Shown: piece by piece, positions 52,658 to 60,938 of the stretch
Numbering within the stretch: position 1 is the first letter of the stretch
Layout of the letters: each line of letters starts with the position of its first letter
Source of the DNA: Actinomycetes bacterium
Lineage (GTDB): Bacteria > Actinomycetota > Acidimicrobiia > Acidimicrobiales > Palsa-688
Length of the DNA: 64,000 bases
Direction: 5' to 3'
NCBI GenBank assembly: GCA_021809105.1
Contig: JAKBAM010000001.1
Span: 248,001 to 312,000, forward strand
Position numbers and translations under genes: made by a program
The notes under the pieces: generated by a model
The model's database searches: none
Told to the model about the DNA's origin: nothing
The model's input: the letters and a program-made list of their open reading frames with translations, nothing else

Positions 52658-53833
52658 TCAGCCTGTCACGGCGGAGGCGTCGCGCGCTGGGCGCGTGACG
52701 CGTCGGGGAACGGAACACGCTGGATCCATCTCGGCCAGCACCCTCGGATCGGCGTCATCCTCCACGATCGCGAGCAGCCCGTCGAGCCCCAGCCGGCGAG
52801 CCGCCCACACGGCGTGCGCCCGAACCAGGGGCTGTGGATGACGCAAGGCGGCGGACACGGCCGACTTGATCGCACCAGACTCCGGGTTGCCGGCGTTGCC
52901 GATGACGAGGAGAGCGTTGCGCCGGAGGTATGTCGGATCTCGGGCCGGTATGTACCACCTCCCCCAGGACTCGAGGAGTGCCGCGTCATCCGCCGCTAGG
53001 ATCGCCAGAGCGTCCACGCTGGCCCGGGCCCCCGGCTCTGCGGGCTCCAGCGGATGCCTGCGTTCGGCCAACCGGTTGACTGGGCACACCTCCTGGCAGT
53101 CGTCGCAGCCGTAGATGCGATCGCCCAGGGCGACCCGATGCTCAATCGGGAAGACGCCCGGGGCTTGGACCAGCCACGCCAGGCAACGGCGGGCATCGAG
53201 CGTCCCGGGAACATCGAGGGCGCCGGTCGGGCAAGCCGCAGAGCAGCGACGGCACGAGCCGCAGCCATCGCCGATCGGAGTTGCGCCGGCCGGTAGCAGA
53301 GCGTCGGTCACGACCGTACCCAAGACGAACCATGAGCCGGCACCGGGCAGGAGGATCGTCGTGTTGCGGCCGTACCAACCGAGGCCGGCCCGGTGCGCAG
53401 CAGCCCGGTCCACCAGGGCATTGTCATCGGCCACAACCAATGCCGCGAATCCCTTGTCCCGGAGGCATCGGGCTACGACCTCCAAAGCCGCACGCAGAGG
53501 CATGTAGTGATCCACCCACGAGTATCGGGCGATCCGCCCCGCCGGTCCGGCACTGATGCCCGCATCCGGGGATGTACCGGGGAACTGTCGGACGTAGCGT
53601 CGGGCACCGACGACCAGTGAGCGGGCGCCGGCGAGGGCGCGGGACGGGTCGGTCGAGCGGGCCGGATTGCGGTAGGTGAACTGCATGCCGGCGTGGAGAC
53701 CGGCCGCCTTTCGCTCTTCGATCACGCTACGAGCGTCTAAGAACGGGACAGCGTCGGCGAAACCCAGCGCGTCCAATCCGGCCTCGAGCCCTACATCTCG
53801 AAGCTCCGCTGCCATCTGCGCCGAGTCATCCAC
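52658..53833 (-). CDS. queG: Epoxyqueuosine reductase QueG
   Basis: Last step of queuosine synthesis: reduces the epoxide of epoxyqueuosine in tRNA using cobalamin and two [4Fe-4S] clusters. 391 residues. The N-terminal cobalamin domain has LGFADAVPF, YARSTDPSRAL-like 'NPARSTDPSRALAGARSLVV', and RIARYSWVDHYMPLRAAL; a nitroreductase-like part has GLGWYGRNTTILLPGAGSWFVLG. The Fe-S sites are CGSCRRCSAACPTGAL and CDDCQEVCPVN. C-terminal HEAT-like repeats (LRRNALLVIGNAGN, VRAHAVWAARRLG) bind tRNA. GTG at 53833 is chosen for a GGTGGAG site just upstream; the longer frame to 53899 looks non-coding. Confidence 0.92.
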   Translation of the reverse strand: MDDSAQMAAELRDVGLEAGLDALGFADAVPFLDARSVIEERKAAGLHAGMQFTYRNPARSTDPSRALAGARSLVVGARRYVRQFPGTSPDAGISAGPAGRIARYSWVDHYMPLRAALEVVARCLRDKGFAALVVADDNALVDRAAAHRAGLGWYGRNTTILLPGAGSWFVLGTVVTDALLPAGATPIGDGCGSCRRCSAACPTGALDVPGTLDARRCLAWLVQAPGVFPIEHRVALGDRIYGCDDCQEVCPVNRLAERRHPLEPAEPGARASVDALAILAADDAALLESWGRWYIPARDPTYLRRNALLVIGNAGNPESGAIKSAVSAALRHPQPLVRAHAVWAARRLGLDGLLAIVEDDADPRVLAEMDPACSVPRRVTRPARDASAVTG

Positions 53834-53969
53834 ACTGGCTCCACCTCTAACAGACCCGCCTTCCGGGCCCGGTAGCAAGGTACTCGGGCAACAGACCAAT
53901 CGGATCGGGCGGGACTCGTGACCGAACGGTGAACCAGACCCCAGCCAGCACAGTCATCTCCGCGGTGCC

Positions 53970-54173
53970 TCAGGCACAGGCCGAGCGCGCCTGGTGCCGC
54001 AAAGGAGGCACCAGGCCCGAACAGCCCAACAATCGCACGGCGCGCGCCTCCGCCACATCGATCACGACGGCGTCGTCGGGCTCACGCCCACAGATCGCCG
54101 TCACCACGCATTCGTCGCAGACCGCCGTCCGCTGCATCGCGCAGTCGTCGCAGTCGATGGTCACCGTCGTCAT
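53970..54173 (-). CDS. Small Cys-rich protein, function unknown
   Basis: 67 residues from ATG 54173. Cysteines are arranged C8-x2-C11, C19-x2-C22 and C28 (TIDCDDCAMQRTAVCDECVVTAICGREPDD), followed by VVIDVAEARAVRLLGCSGLVPPLRHQ. The two CxxC pairs suggest a zinc-ribbon or Fe-S knuckle. I recognise the layout as common to unannotated small actinobacterial proteins; no function is known to me. It is divergent from the Lrp-domain gene (92-bp gap), which hints at shared control. The 136 bp between it and queG contain nothing recognisable. Confidence 0.7.
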   Translation of the reverse strand: MTTVTIDCDDCAMQRTAVCDECVVTAICGREPDDAVVIDVAEARAVRLLGCSGLVPPLRHQARSACA

Positions 54174-54265
54174 GGGACGATCTTCGCCCAGAGGTGTGAC
54201 ATTCTCGGATCCCAGGCCGGCTCGCTTCCGGTCGCCGATCGTCGACCGCCGGGTAGCCTGCCCCC

Positions 54266-54544
54266 ATGGTCCACGCGTTCGTGCTGATCGACGCCGTCCC
54301 TGCACGAGTCGCATCACTGGCTGCTGAGCTGGCTGACGTCGAAGGTGTCGCCGAGGTGTATTCCGTTGCCGGCCACGCCGACATCGTCGCTGTCGTCCGG
54401 GTCCGCCGCCATGACGAGCTGGCCGACGTGGTCACCCGCGGCATCCACTCACTCGAAGGCATCACCAACACGCGCACCCTCATAGCGTTCCAGGCCTTCA
54501 GCCGCCACGATCTCGAAGCCATGTGGGATCTCGGCACCGAGTAA
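54266..54544 (+). CDS. Stand-alone Lrp/AsnC ligand-binding (RAM) domain protein
   Basis: 92 residues: VHAFVLIDAVPARVASLAAELADVEGVAEVYSVAGHADIVAVVRVRRHDELADVVTRGIHSLEGITNTRTLIAFQAFSR, read in order, is a complete RAM/AsnC C-terminal domain with the G-x-x-D (GHADIV) motif. No helix-turn-helix is present, so it cannot bind DNA on its own. Such proteins oligomerise, sense amino acids and may modulate full-length Lrp partners. It lies next to trpD (convergent, 52-bp gap), which fits an amino-acid link but does not prove it. Confidence 0.88.
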   Translation: MVHAFVLIDAVPARVASLAAELADVEGVAEVYSVAGHADIVAVVRVRRHDELADVVTRGIHSLEGITNTRTLIAFQAFSRHDLEAMWDLGTE

Positions 54545-54596
54545 GGGGTAGCCGGCACAGCGCGAGCCCTTCTGCTGGGAGAAGTCGGCGTGCGCC

Positions 54597-55682
54597 TCAG
54601 GAGGCAGCAGCATCCTGCGAGGTCGAGACCAGCAACTCGAGGGCACGGGCCGCCCGGCCGTCGTCTATCGCGGCCGCAGCCAGCACCAGTCCCTCGGCCA
54701 CGTGGGCGGCGAGACCCGCAACTACCAGGCCGGCGGCGGCGTTGAGGACCACGATGTCTCGGTGGGGCCCTACTCCCCCCTCGAGGACGGCTCGGGCCAG
54801 GGCTGCGTTGGTGGATGTGTCGCCTCCTAGCAGCTCATCTGGGCGGCACGCCGAGATGCCGAGGTCGGCGGGGTCGATGACCCAGCTACGGATCTCGGGG
54901 TCCTCGACCCTCCACTCCAGAACCGTCGACGGACCGGTCACGGTCAGCTCGTCGAGGCCGTCGGAGCCGTGCACTACCAACACGTGGGTGGCCCCGCTGG
55001 CAGCCAGGACACCGCACATCTTGGTAGCCATTGCGGGATCTCCGACGCCGACGACCTGTCGGCGCACCCGCGCCGGGTTGGCCAGCGGACCAAGGAAGTT
55101 AAAGGCGGTCGGGACACCGAGCTCCCGGCGGGTGGCGCTCGCGTGGCGCAACGCCGGGTGGTAACGAGGAGCAAAGCAGAACCCGATCCCCGCCGTCTCG
55201 ATACAGCGGGCCACCCCCTCGGGTGGCAGTTCGATGGCCACACCCAGCGCCTCGAGCAGGTCCGCTGAGCCAGCTCGCGACGAGGCGGCCCGTCCTCCGT
55301 GCTTGCACACAGGGACTCCGGCCCCGGCTACCACCAGCGCCGCCAGCGTCGACACGTTGATAGTGCCACTTCGGTCACCACCAGTGCCGCAGGTGTCGAT
55401 GAGCCGCTCGGCCAGGGCGGGGGCCACGGTGATCCGGGTGGCCGCCGCGAGCATCGCCGCCACCATCCCGCTCATCTCCTCCACCGTCTCGCCCTTGCAG
55501 CGCAAACCGAAGACCAGCGCAGCGATCTGTGACGGCGTGGCGTTTCCTTCGAGCACCTCGCCGAGGGCGCAGGCCGCCTCGTCGCCGGTCAGGTCCAGCC
55601 CGGCCGCCAGCCGACCGAGCACGCCCGGCCACCCGCCAAGGCTGTCGATGTTCGGTGGCCCGGACTGCCTCGACGTCTCCAC
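54597..55682 (-). CDS. trpD: Anthranilate phosphoribosyltransferase TrpD
   Basis: Second step of tryptophan synthesis: anthranilate + PRPP to phosphoribosyl-anthranilate. 361 residues. PRPP loop DTCGTGGDRSGTINVST; anthranilate/phosphate site VCKHGGRAASSRAGSADLLEALG; FCFAPRYHPALRHASATRRELGVPTAFNFLGPLANPA; and HGSDGLDELTVTGPS, all characteristic of TrpD. No other trp gene is adjacent, so the pathway genes are dispersed. It is downstream of whiB on the same strand (69 bp). Confidence 0.95.
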   Translation of the reverse strand: METSRQSGPPNIDSLGGWPGVLGRLAAGLDLTGDEAACALGEVLEGNATPSQIAALVFGLRCKGETVEEMSGMVAAMLAAATRITVAPALAERLIDTCGTGGDRSGTINVSTLAALVVAGAGVPVCKHGGRAASSRAGSADLLEALGVAIELPPEGVARCIETAGIGFCFAPRYHPALRHASATRRELGVPTAFNFLGPLANPARVRRQVVGVGDPAMATKMCGVLAASGATHVLVVHGSDGLDELTVTGPSTVLEWRVEDPEIRSWVIDPADLGISACRPDELLGGDTSTNAALARAVLEGGVGPHRDIVVLNAAAGLVVAGLAAHVAEGLVLAAAAIDDGRAARALELLVSTSQDAAAS

Positions 55683-55751
55683 AGGACCGAGACGATAATG
55701 GCCCCGCAGGGCGGGGCGCCTACGACCCTCGTCGAAGTGGTCGCTGAGACC

Positions 55752-55994
55752 TCAGGCCGACCGTCGGCGCTGACGAATCATCCGCCGGCGCTCGCGCTCG
55801 GTGGCGCCGCCCCACACGCCGTCGCGCTCGCGGTTGGCGAGTGCCCACTCCAGGCAACGCTCCCGGACCGTGCACGAGAAGCAGACGGCCTTCGCCTCGT
55901 CGGCTTCCTCGTCGGTGAGGGGGTAGAAGACTTCGGGTTCGACTCCGCGACATGCAGCCCGCTGCCGCCATGTCGAGGTTTTGGTGGGTTCCAT
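55752..55994 (-). CDS. WhiB-family iron-sulfur transcriptional regulator
   Basis: 80 residues from ATG 55994, with GGAGA upstream. The four cluster-binding cysteines are C15, C38, C41 and C47 (ACRG ... CFSCTVRERC). The G-V-W-G-G turn at 59-63 binds sigma factor, and the basic tail ERERRRMIRQRRRSA contacts DNA. This is a complete WhiB protein, restricted to actinobacteria; the compact size resembles WhiB1/WhiB2-type members. A good promoter lies ~85 bp upstream (56081-56109). Confidence 0.94.
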   Translation of the reverse strand: MEPTKTSTWRQRAACRGVEPEVFYPLTDEEADEAKAVCFSCTVRERCLEWALANRERDGVWGGATERERRRMIRQRRRSA

Positions 55995-56080
55995 CACGGA
56001 TCTCCGGTTGGGCGGACCCCCCACCAGCCGGGTCCGGCACTTGCCGGGCCCGGGCCCGCGGAGAGCACTCGAGACACCCC

Positions 56081-56109
56081 ATAATGTCGCAGAGCTTCGC
56101 GAGTGTCTA
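56081..56109 (-). promoter_or_regulatory. Promoter of the whiB gene
   Basis: On the minus strand TAGACA (56109-56104) is separated by exactly 17 bp from CATTAT (56086-56081). Predicted transcription start is near 56074, giving a leader of about 80 nt that includes a C/G-rich segment 'GGGCCCGGGCCCG' able to fold. It lies 63 bp after the DUF3501 gene, so whiB need not be read from the peroxide operon. Confidence 0.6.
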
Positions 56110-56172
56110 GGAGGTCCATCCCAAGGGATCGTGACACCGAGAGCGGCGCCCGAACGCCGCCGGCCTGCCCAC

Positions 56173-56772
56173 TCATCGGCCTCGGAGGTCCTCGAGCAGG
56201 GTGGCCCTGGTCTCGTCGGAGAGCCGCACGCCCTCGGCATACGACGGATGGTTCACGGCGAGGACGACCGGTTCGGAAGCGAAGCCGTCGATCTCCGATG
56301 GCTCCAACGAAAACCGGATGTAATGGACCGAGGCAGTGATCCGCTCGCGCGTCAACTGACGCGCATGGGCCTCGTCGACCGCACAGCGCACCACACGCGC
56401 GTCGGGGCCCTCTCCGATCAGCAGCTCGATGGATCCCTCGACGCCAACCAGCTTGGGCAGCCATTCCTCCATCTCGGCTCGCGTAGTGAGCTCGACGAAG
56501 AGCGTGGCGGAGAGGGCCCCCGGCTCGGGGATGAGCGGGTTGTACGTATCGAGCTCAACCTGTAGGGCCTCGTCGGAGACGATGCGTTCCGCCCGGGCCA
56601 TCTCTTGAACCTGGAACAAGACGGTCTCACGGTTTTCGAACACCAGCGTCACCACCGGCCCGATTGACACCCGCCGTCGGCGCTTCAGAGCGATGATCCG
56701 GGCTCGGAGCTCCTCCCGGCCGCGCTCGTAGGCGCGCACGTCAGATATGTCATCGAGGGTCAGCTTGGCCAT
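56173..56772 (-). CDS. DUF3501 family protein of the rubrerythrin operon
   Basis: 199 residues. Recognised by LTLDDISDVRAYERGREELRARIIALKRRRRVSIGPVVTLVFENRETVLFQVQEMARAERI and DTYNPLIPEPGALSATLFVEL, typical of DUF3501. Function is unknown. In other bacteria this family is found next to rubrerythrin and a GlpC-like Fe-S protein, as here, so a role in peroxide or reactive-species handling is inferred. It starts 36 bp after the GlpC-like gene. Confidence 0.85.
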   Translation of the reverse strand: MAKLTLDDISDVRAYERGREELRARIIALKRRRRVSIGPVVTLVFENRETVLFQVQEMARAERIVSDEALQVELDTYNPLIPEPGALSATLFVELTTRAEMEEWLPKLVGVEGSIELLIGEGPDARVVRCAVDEAHARQLTRERITASVHYIRFSLEPSEIDGFASEPVVLAVNHPSYAEGVRLSDETRATLLEDLRGR

Positions 56773-56808
56773 GGATCCTCCTAAGTACTGATCTCAGACC
56801 TGTGGACG

Positions 56809-58143
56809 TCAGCGTCGGGGATCGTCGAGCTCTTCGGGGATGCCATACGCCCGGGCCAGCAGCTGCAGAGGGTGCAGCGGGCGGCGACCGGTCTCTTGGT
56901 CGATGGCGCCATTGGCCAGGTGGCAATCACCGGCGACCACCTCGGCGTCGGCCTCGTCGACGGCCCGGGCCAGGGGTTGGGCGACCTTGCGGGCGAGCTC
57001 ATAATTCTCCGAGCGCATCCCCCACATGCCGTCGATGCCCGAGCACTTGTTGATGGTCGTCACCTTGGAGCCGGTCAGCTTTATGAGATCCCGACTCCGC
57101 ATACCGATGTTCTGGGCCTGTAGGTGGCAGGGCATGTGGTAGGCGGTCGTCTCGGGCACGTCTCCTGTGAACTCGGTATCGATGCTGGTCTCGACCCCTG
57201 CGAGCTGCTTCTTGTGGAGCTTCCACAGGTACTCGGACGCGTCGTAGGTGTGCTCGGCGACCAGGCGCGCCTCGTCGGTCTTCAGGTACTCGGGGTAGTC
57301 CCGCTTGAGGACGTACCCACAGGTCGGCTGAGGGACCACGACGTCGCTGCCTGACCGCACCGAGGCGGCGAGGATCTCGACGTTCTTCGCTGCCTGCTTG
57401 GTGAACTGGCCGAACTCCCCGCTGTGCAACCACGGTGCACCGCAGCAGGTGAGTCCGTCGGGCAGGTCGCAGGTGACGCCGTTGCGCTCGTACACCTTGA
57501 CCAGGTCCTTGCCGATTCCGGGGTTTTGGTACTCGACCAGGCAGGTGGCGAACACCGCAGCCCGCGCCTGCTCGGGGCGACCCAGCCGCGCAGCCCCGCG
57601 CTTGCGGCGCCTCTTGAACCAGGTCGAGAAGCGAGTGCGCGCGTAAGGCGGCAGCACCCGCTCGGAGGCCAGGCCGACGGTCCGGTCCATGAGCCTCCGC
57701 ACCGCAGATCCGGGAGTTGCGATGGCGCGATTGGCTATCGGAGCGGCGACCGTCGACAGCGTGCCGATGAGATCGGTGTGCCCCAGGATCTGCGTCGTCA
57801 CCTTGCCCTTGAAATCACCGTGGTGCTCGTTGTGCACCGCCTCGGCCCGCTGCATCAGCTTGGGGAAGTCCAGCTGCCACTCGTGAGGTGGGATGTAGGG
57901 GCACTTCACGTAGCACAACTTGCACTGATAGCACTCGTCGACAACCTTGTCCTGCTCGGCTGGGGTTAGCTCCTCCACCGCGCCATCGCGGGCATCGATG
58001 GCATCGAACATCGTCGGGAACGACGGGCACAGCGACAGGCAGAGACGGCATCCGTGGCAAAGGTCGTAGACCCTGGTCAGCTCCGCTCGGAGGTCCGACT
58101 CGTCGTAGTAAGCGGGATCGTTCGGGTCGTAGGTGACGGTCAT
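56809..58143 (-). CDS. GlpC/HdrD-like (CCG-domain) iron-sulfur oxidoreductase
   Basis: 444 residues. The N-terminal ferredoxin-like domain has two 4Fe-4S motifs, [15 protein letters not shown] and [19 protein letters not shown]. Two C-terminal CCG (cysteine-rich) domains follow: [14 protein letters not shown] ... [14 protein letters not shown], and [13 protein letters not shown] ... [11 protein letters not shown], which in HdrB/GlpC hold a catalytic or quinone-linked cluster. It probably carries electrons between a quinone or thiol pool and a partner, here rubrerythrin or DUF3501. An 18-bp hairpin separates it from the rubrerythrin gene. Confidence 0.88.
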   Translation of the reverse strand: MTVTYDPNDPAYYDESDLRAELTRVYDLCHGCRLCLSLCPSFPTMFDAIDARDGAVEELTPAEQDKVVDECYQCKLCYVKCPYIPPHEWQLDFPKLMQRAEAVHNEHHGDFKGKVTTQILGHTDLIGTLSTVAAPIANRAIATPGSAVRRLMDRTVGLASERVLPPYARTRFSTWFKRRRKRGAARLGRPEQARAAVFATCLVEYQNPGIGKDLVKVYERNGVTCDLPDGLTCCGAPWLHSGEFGQFTKQAAKNVEILAASVRSGSDVVVPQPTCGYVLKRDYPEYLKTDEARLVAEHTYDASEYLWKLHKKQLAGVETSIDTEFTGDVPETTAYHMPCHLQAQNIGMRSRDLIKLTGSKVTTINKCSGIDGMWGMRSENYELARKVAQPLARAVDEADAEVVAGDCHLANGAIDQETGRRPLHPLQLLARAYGIPEELDDPRR

Positions 58144-58193
58144 GGTGCTCCTCGAAAGGGATCGGAAAGGCGTCGGGGTGCAGGACGGCGGGG

Positions 58194-58235
58194 ACAGGAC
58201 CGGCCCGTCCCCGGAGTGGGACGGGCCGGTCCTGT
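58194..58235 (-). terminator. 18-bp perfect stem-loop between rubrerythrin and GlpC-like genes
   Basis: The arm at 58194-58211 (ACAGGACCGGCCCGTCCC) and its exact inverted complement at 58218-58235 enclose a 6-nt loop. Lying 27 bp after the rubrerythrin stop, it could be a partial terminator or an RNA 3'-stabiliser that gives more rubrerythrin than downstream products. No T-run follows on the minus strand. The core AGGACCGG also occurs in the hairpin at 13325. Confidence 0.7.
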
Positions 58236-58262
58236 GCTCAGGCGTTCAAGCGAACGGAAGGC

Positions 58263-58682
58263 TCAGCTGACGTTCTGCAGCCCGGAGGTGAAGCGCCCTG
58301 CATGGCTCTTCTCCGCCTTGGCCAAGGTCTCGAACCACTCGGCGATGGAGTCGAAACCCTCCTCGCGAGCGGTCTTGGCGAAACCGGGGTACATTTCGGT
58401 GTACTCGTAGGTTTCGCCCTCTATTGCCGACTTGAGGTTGTCCTCGGTGTCCCCCACGGCAACGCCGGTCACCGGATCGCCGACCTCGGCGAGGAAGTCG
58501 AAATGGCCGAAGGCATGGCCGGTCTCACCCTCAGCAACGCTGCGGAACAGAGCAGCCACGTCGGGGTAGCCCTCGACATCCGCCTTCTGGGCGAAGTACA
58601 GGTAGCGGCGGTTCGCTTGGCTCTCGCCGGCGAACGCCTCCTTCAGGTTCTCGTGGGTCTTGGATACTTTCAGGTCGGGCAT
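58263..58682 (-). CDS. Rubrerythrin-type diiron protein without rubredoxin domain
   Basis: Peroxide-reducing four-helix diiron protein of 139 residues. Iron ligands are visible as E20 ([11 protein letters not shown]), the E53-x2-H56 pair ([10 protein letters not shown]), the [12 protein letters not shown] helix, and E124-x2-H127 ([10 protein letters not shown]). The C-terminal rubredoxin (two CxxC) found in classical rubrerythrin is missing, so an external electron donor is needed; the GlpC-like protein is the obvious candidate. AAGGAG precedes ATG 58682. It is 55 bp downstream of perR. Confidence 0.92.
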   Translation of the reverse strand: MPDLKVSKTHENLKEAFAGESQANRRYLYFAQKADVEGYPDVAALFRSVAEGETGHAFGHFDFLAEVGDPVTGVAVGDTEDNLKSAIEGETYEYTEMYPGFAKTAREEGFDSIAEWFETLAKAEKSHAGRFTSGLQNVS

Positions 58683-58737
58683 CGCTGCTTCTCCTTGGTT
58701 GGGTGATCGTCTGGTGATTGGTGATGGCGGGGAACGG

Positions 58738-59154
58738 TCAGGGCACGCACTGGGCACAAACGCCCCTGAAAACCACCTCGGCGTCCTCGATGGCGAACCC
58801 CTGCTGCTCACTCAACGGGACGTCTAGCTCGGGGTACTCCACGTGCAGATCCCGGATCTTGCCGCAAACCCGGCAGACCAGGTGGTGGTGCTGGTCGACG
58901 TTGGGATCGAACCGGCTGGCACCGGTACCGACGTCGAGCTGCTGGATCTCACCCATCTGGGCCAGATCGTTGAGCGTCTGGTACACCGTCTTGAGCGACA
59001 TCATGGGCATCCGCTCCTGGGCCAGGGCGTAGACCGCCTCGGCCGTAGGGTGCACGTCGGATCCGTGCAGCACCCCGAAGATGCACTCCCTCTGCGGCGT
59101 GACCTTCAAGCCCCGGGCTCGGAAGGCGATGGCGAGCTCGGGCGGGGACTTCAC
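58738..59154 (-). CDS. perR: Fur-family peroxide-type regulator (PerR-like)
   Basis: 138 residues from GTG 59154. The winged helix is KVTPQRECIFGVLHGSDVHPTAEAVYALAQ with H35 and LKTVYQTLNDLAQMGEI as recognition helix. The regulatory metal site SRFDPNVDQHHHL has Asp 83 where PerR of Bacillus has Asp 85 and Fur has Glu, favouring a peroxide sensor. Structural zinc: C94-x2-C97 and the C-terminal CAQC. It heads the rubrerythrin operon and faces glpD across a 13-bp dyad (59174) that it probably binds. The longer TTG-started frame would run through this operator. Confidence 0.9.
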   Translation of the reverse strand: MKSPPELAIAFRARGLKVTPQRECIFGVLHGSDVHPTAEAVYALAQERMPMMSLKTVYQTLNDLAQMGEIQQLDVGTGASRFDPNVDQHHHLVCRVCGKIRDLHVEYPELDVPLSEQQGFAIEDAEVVFRGVCAQCVP

Positions 59155-59173
59155 ACAACAGAGGTTAGCACCT

Positions 59174-59186
59174 AACAATTATTGTT
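59174..59186. promoter_or_regulatory. PerR/Fur-type operator between perR and glpD
   Basis: AACAAT-T-ATTGTT is a perfect 13-bp dyad, AT-rich in an otherwise GC-rich sequence, and of the form of PerR/Fur boxes (6-1-6 arms as in TTATAAT-N-ATTATAA). It lies 19 bp from the perR start and 26 bp from the glpD start (59213), so it can control both directions: autoregulation of the rubrerythrin operon and possible peroxide or iron control of glycerol-3-phosphate oxidation. Confidence 0.72.
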
Positions 59187-59212
59187 GAGTGACTCTTCGA
59201 TACGTTAGTCGT

Positions 59213-60910
59213 ATGGCTGGCTTCGATCGCGCCGCCGCGCTGTCACGGTTGAGGGCGGACCAATTCGACCTCCTGGTCATCGGTGGCGGCGTCACCGGGT
59301 GCGGTGTGGCCCTCGACGCGGCGGCGAGAGGGCTGCGGACCGCCCTGGTCGATTCCGGCGACTTGGGCGGGGGCACCTCCTCCAAATCATCGAAAATGGT
59401 CCACGGAGGTCTCCGTTACCTCTCGCAGCGCCAGTACCGCCTGGTGGCCGAAGCGCTCGCCGAACGTCAGCGCCTCCTGACAAACGCCTGCCACCTGGTC
59501 AAGCCCCTCCCCTTCCTGATACCACTCTTCACCAAGGGCCAAGAGCGGTCCAAGTCCAAGGTGAAGAGCATTGCCAAGGCCTACTCCACGGCCCTCTGGC
59601 TCTATGACCTGGGGGGCGGCCTCCGCATCGGCAAGCGCCACCGGAGAATCAGTGCGTACGGAACCCAGGCCCACCTGCCGGCGCTCCGCCCCGATGTCTT
59701 GGTCGACGCCTTCCTCTATTGGGACGCCCAGACCGACGACGCCCGCCTGACGCTGGCCCTGGCCCGCACCGCCGCAGACCACGGCGCCGCGATCGCCACC
59801 TACGCGGCAGTGACCTCGCTTCTCGAGGAGGACGGTCGGGTCTCGGGGGCGCGCCTGGCCGACGGGACTGTGGTGCGGGCCGCGGCCGTCGTCAACGCCT
59901 GCGGAGTCTGGAGCGAGCAGGTGGCCAGCCTGTCCCCCAGCCCATCGGGCCACGTGCGCCTCCGGCCGGCTAAGGGCGTCCACCTCGCAGTCCCCTCCCG
60001 GCGGCTCCCCTGTGACTATGCCACCGTCCTGCCGGTGCCGGGCGACCGACGCTCGGTGTTCGTCGTTCCTTGGGATGCGGCCGGCGCGCCAGGGCCCGAA
60101 GGTCCGGGACGGTTCACCTACATCGGAACGACCGACACCGACTACATCGGTCCTCTCGACGAGCCGCGCGTCACTGCCGAGGACGCCGATTACCTGCTCG
60201 GCGTGGTCAACACGTGGACCACCGCAGAGCTCACGCCCGGCGACATCACCGGGTGCTGGGCCGGCCTGCGACCCCTCGTGGCCGAGCCTGGCGAAGGGGC
60301 AGGGGCCACCACGGATCTGTCCCGTACCCACCGCGTCCACACCTCGCCGCAGGGCCTCGTGACTATCACGGGCGGCAAGCTCACCACCTACCGGCTCATG
60401 GCCGCCGACACCGTCGACACCGTCCAGCGCCTCCTGGGGCGGCACCTACCCTACTGCCCGACGCGCCGGCTTCCCCTGCGGGGCTCCGAGGGCAGCGCTG
60501 AGCTCGCCGATCCGGGCGCGGCCCAGCGGCTCGGCACCACGCCAGCGGTCCTCTCCCACCTGGCCGGCCGATACGGCGGCGAGGCCAGGGCTGTCCTGGC
60601 CATGTTGGCAGCCGACCCGTCGCTCGGCGATGCGATGGTGGAGGGTCTTCCCTACCTCCGGGCCGAAGCTCTCTATGCGGCGCGCTACGAGATGGTCCAA
60701 ACCCTTTCCGACGTGCTCTACCGCCGCACCAGGGCAGGGATCCTCGCCCGGGACGCTACGGCTGCCGCCGCCCCGGCGGTCGCCGAGCTCGTAGGCGACG
60801 AGCTGGGGTGGGATGCCGCCCGAAAGGGTGCCGAAGTGGCGGCCGTCTTGGCCGAGATAAAATCCGAGCGCGCCTCGATCGCGGGATCAACGGTTACGAC
60901 GGGCGCGTGA
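59213..60910 (+). CDS. glpD: FAD-dependent glycerol-3-phosphate dehydrogenase GlpD
   Basis: Membrane-associated oxidation of sn-glycerol-3-phosphate to dihydroxyacetone phosphate, feeding electrons to quinone. 565 residues from ATG 59213 (GTG at 59189 is closer to the operator). FAD site FDLLVIGGGVTGCGVALDAAARGLRTALVDSGDLGGGTSSKSSKMVHGGLRYL, in order; further GWAGLRPLV-like 'CWAGLRPLVAEPG' and VTITGGKLTTYR, which contact FAD and substrate. The C-terminal helical domain (LRAEALYAARYEMVQTLSDVLYRRTRAG) is present. It is followed by an alkyl-DHAP-synthase-like gene and a glycerol-kinase-like gene on the same strand. Confidence 0.94.
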   Translation: MAGFDRAAALSRLRADQFDLLVIGGGVTGCGVALDAAARGLRTALVDSGDLGGGTSSKSSKMVHGGLRYLSQRQYRLVAEALAERQRLLTNACHLVKPLPFLIPLFTKGQERSKSKVKSIAKAYSTALWLYDLGGGLRIGKRHRRISAYGTQAHLPALRPDVLVDAFLYWDAQTDDARLTLALARTAADHGAAIATYAAVTSLLEEDGRVSGARLADGTVVRAAAVVNACGVWSEQVASLSPSPSGHVRLRPAKGVHLAVPSRRLPCDYATVLPVPGDRRSVFVVPWDAAGAPGPEGPGRFTYIGTTDTDYIGPLDEPRVTAEDADYLLGVVNTWTTAELTPGDITGCWAGLRPLVAEPGEGAGATTDLSRTHRVHTSPQGLVTITGGKLTTYRLMAADTVDTVQRLLGRHLPYCPTRRLPLRGSEGSAELADPGAAQRLGTTPAVLSHLAGRYGGEARAVLAMLAADPSLGDAMVEGLPYLRAEALYAARYEMVQTLSDVLYRRTRAGILARDATAAAAPAVAELVGDELGWDAARKGAEVAAVLAEIKSERASIAGSTVTTGA

Positions 60911-60938
60911 TCTTTGCAGAGGCCATCATGCCTACCCG

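Noticed and set aside
58263-58682. Complete rubrerythrin
   Set aside because: The rubredoxin-like domain with two CxxC motifs is missing and no frameshifted copy is visible downstream.
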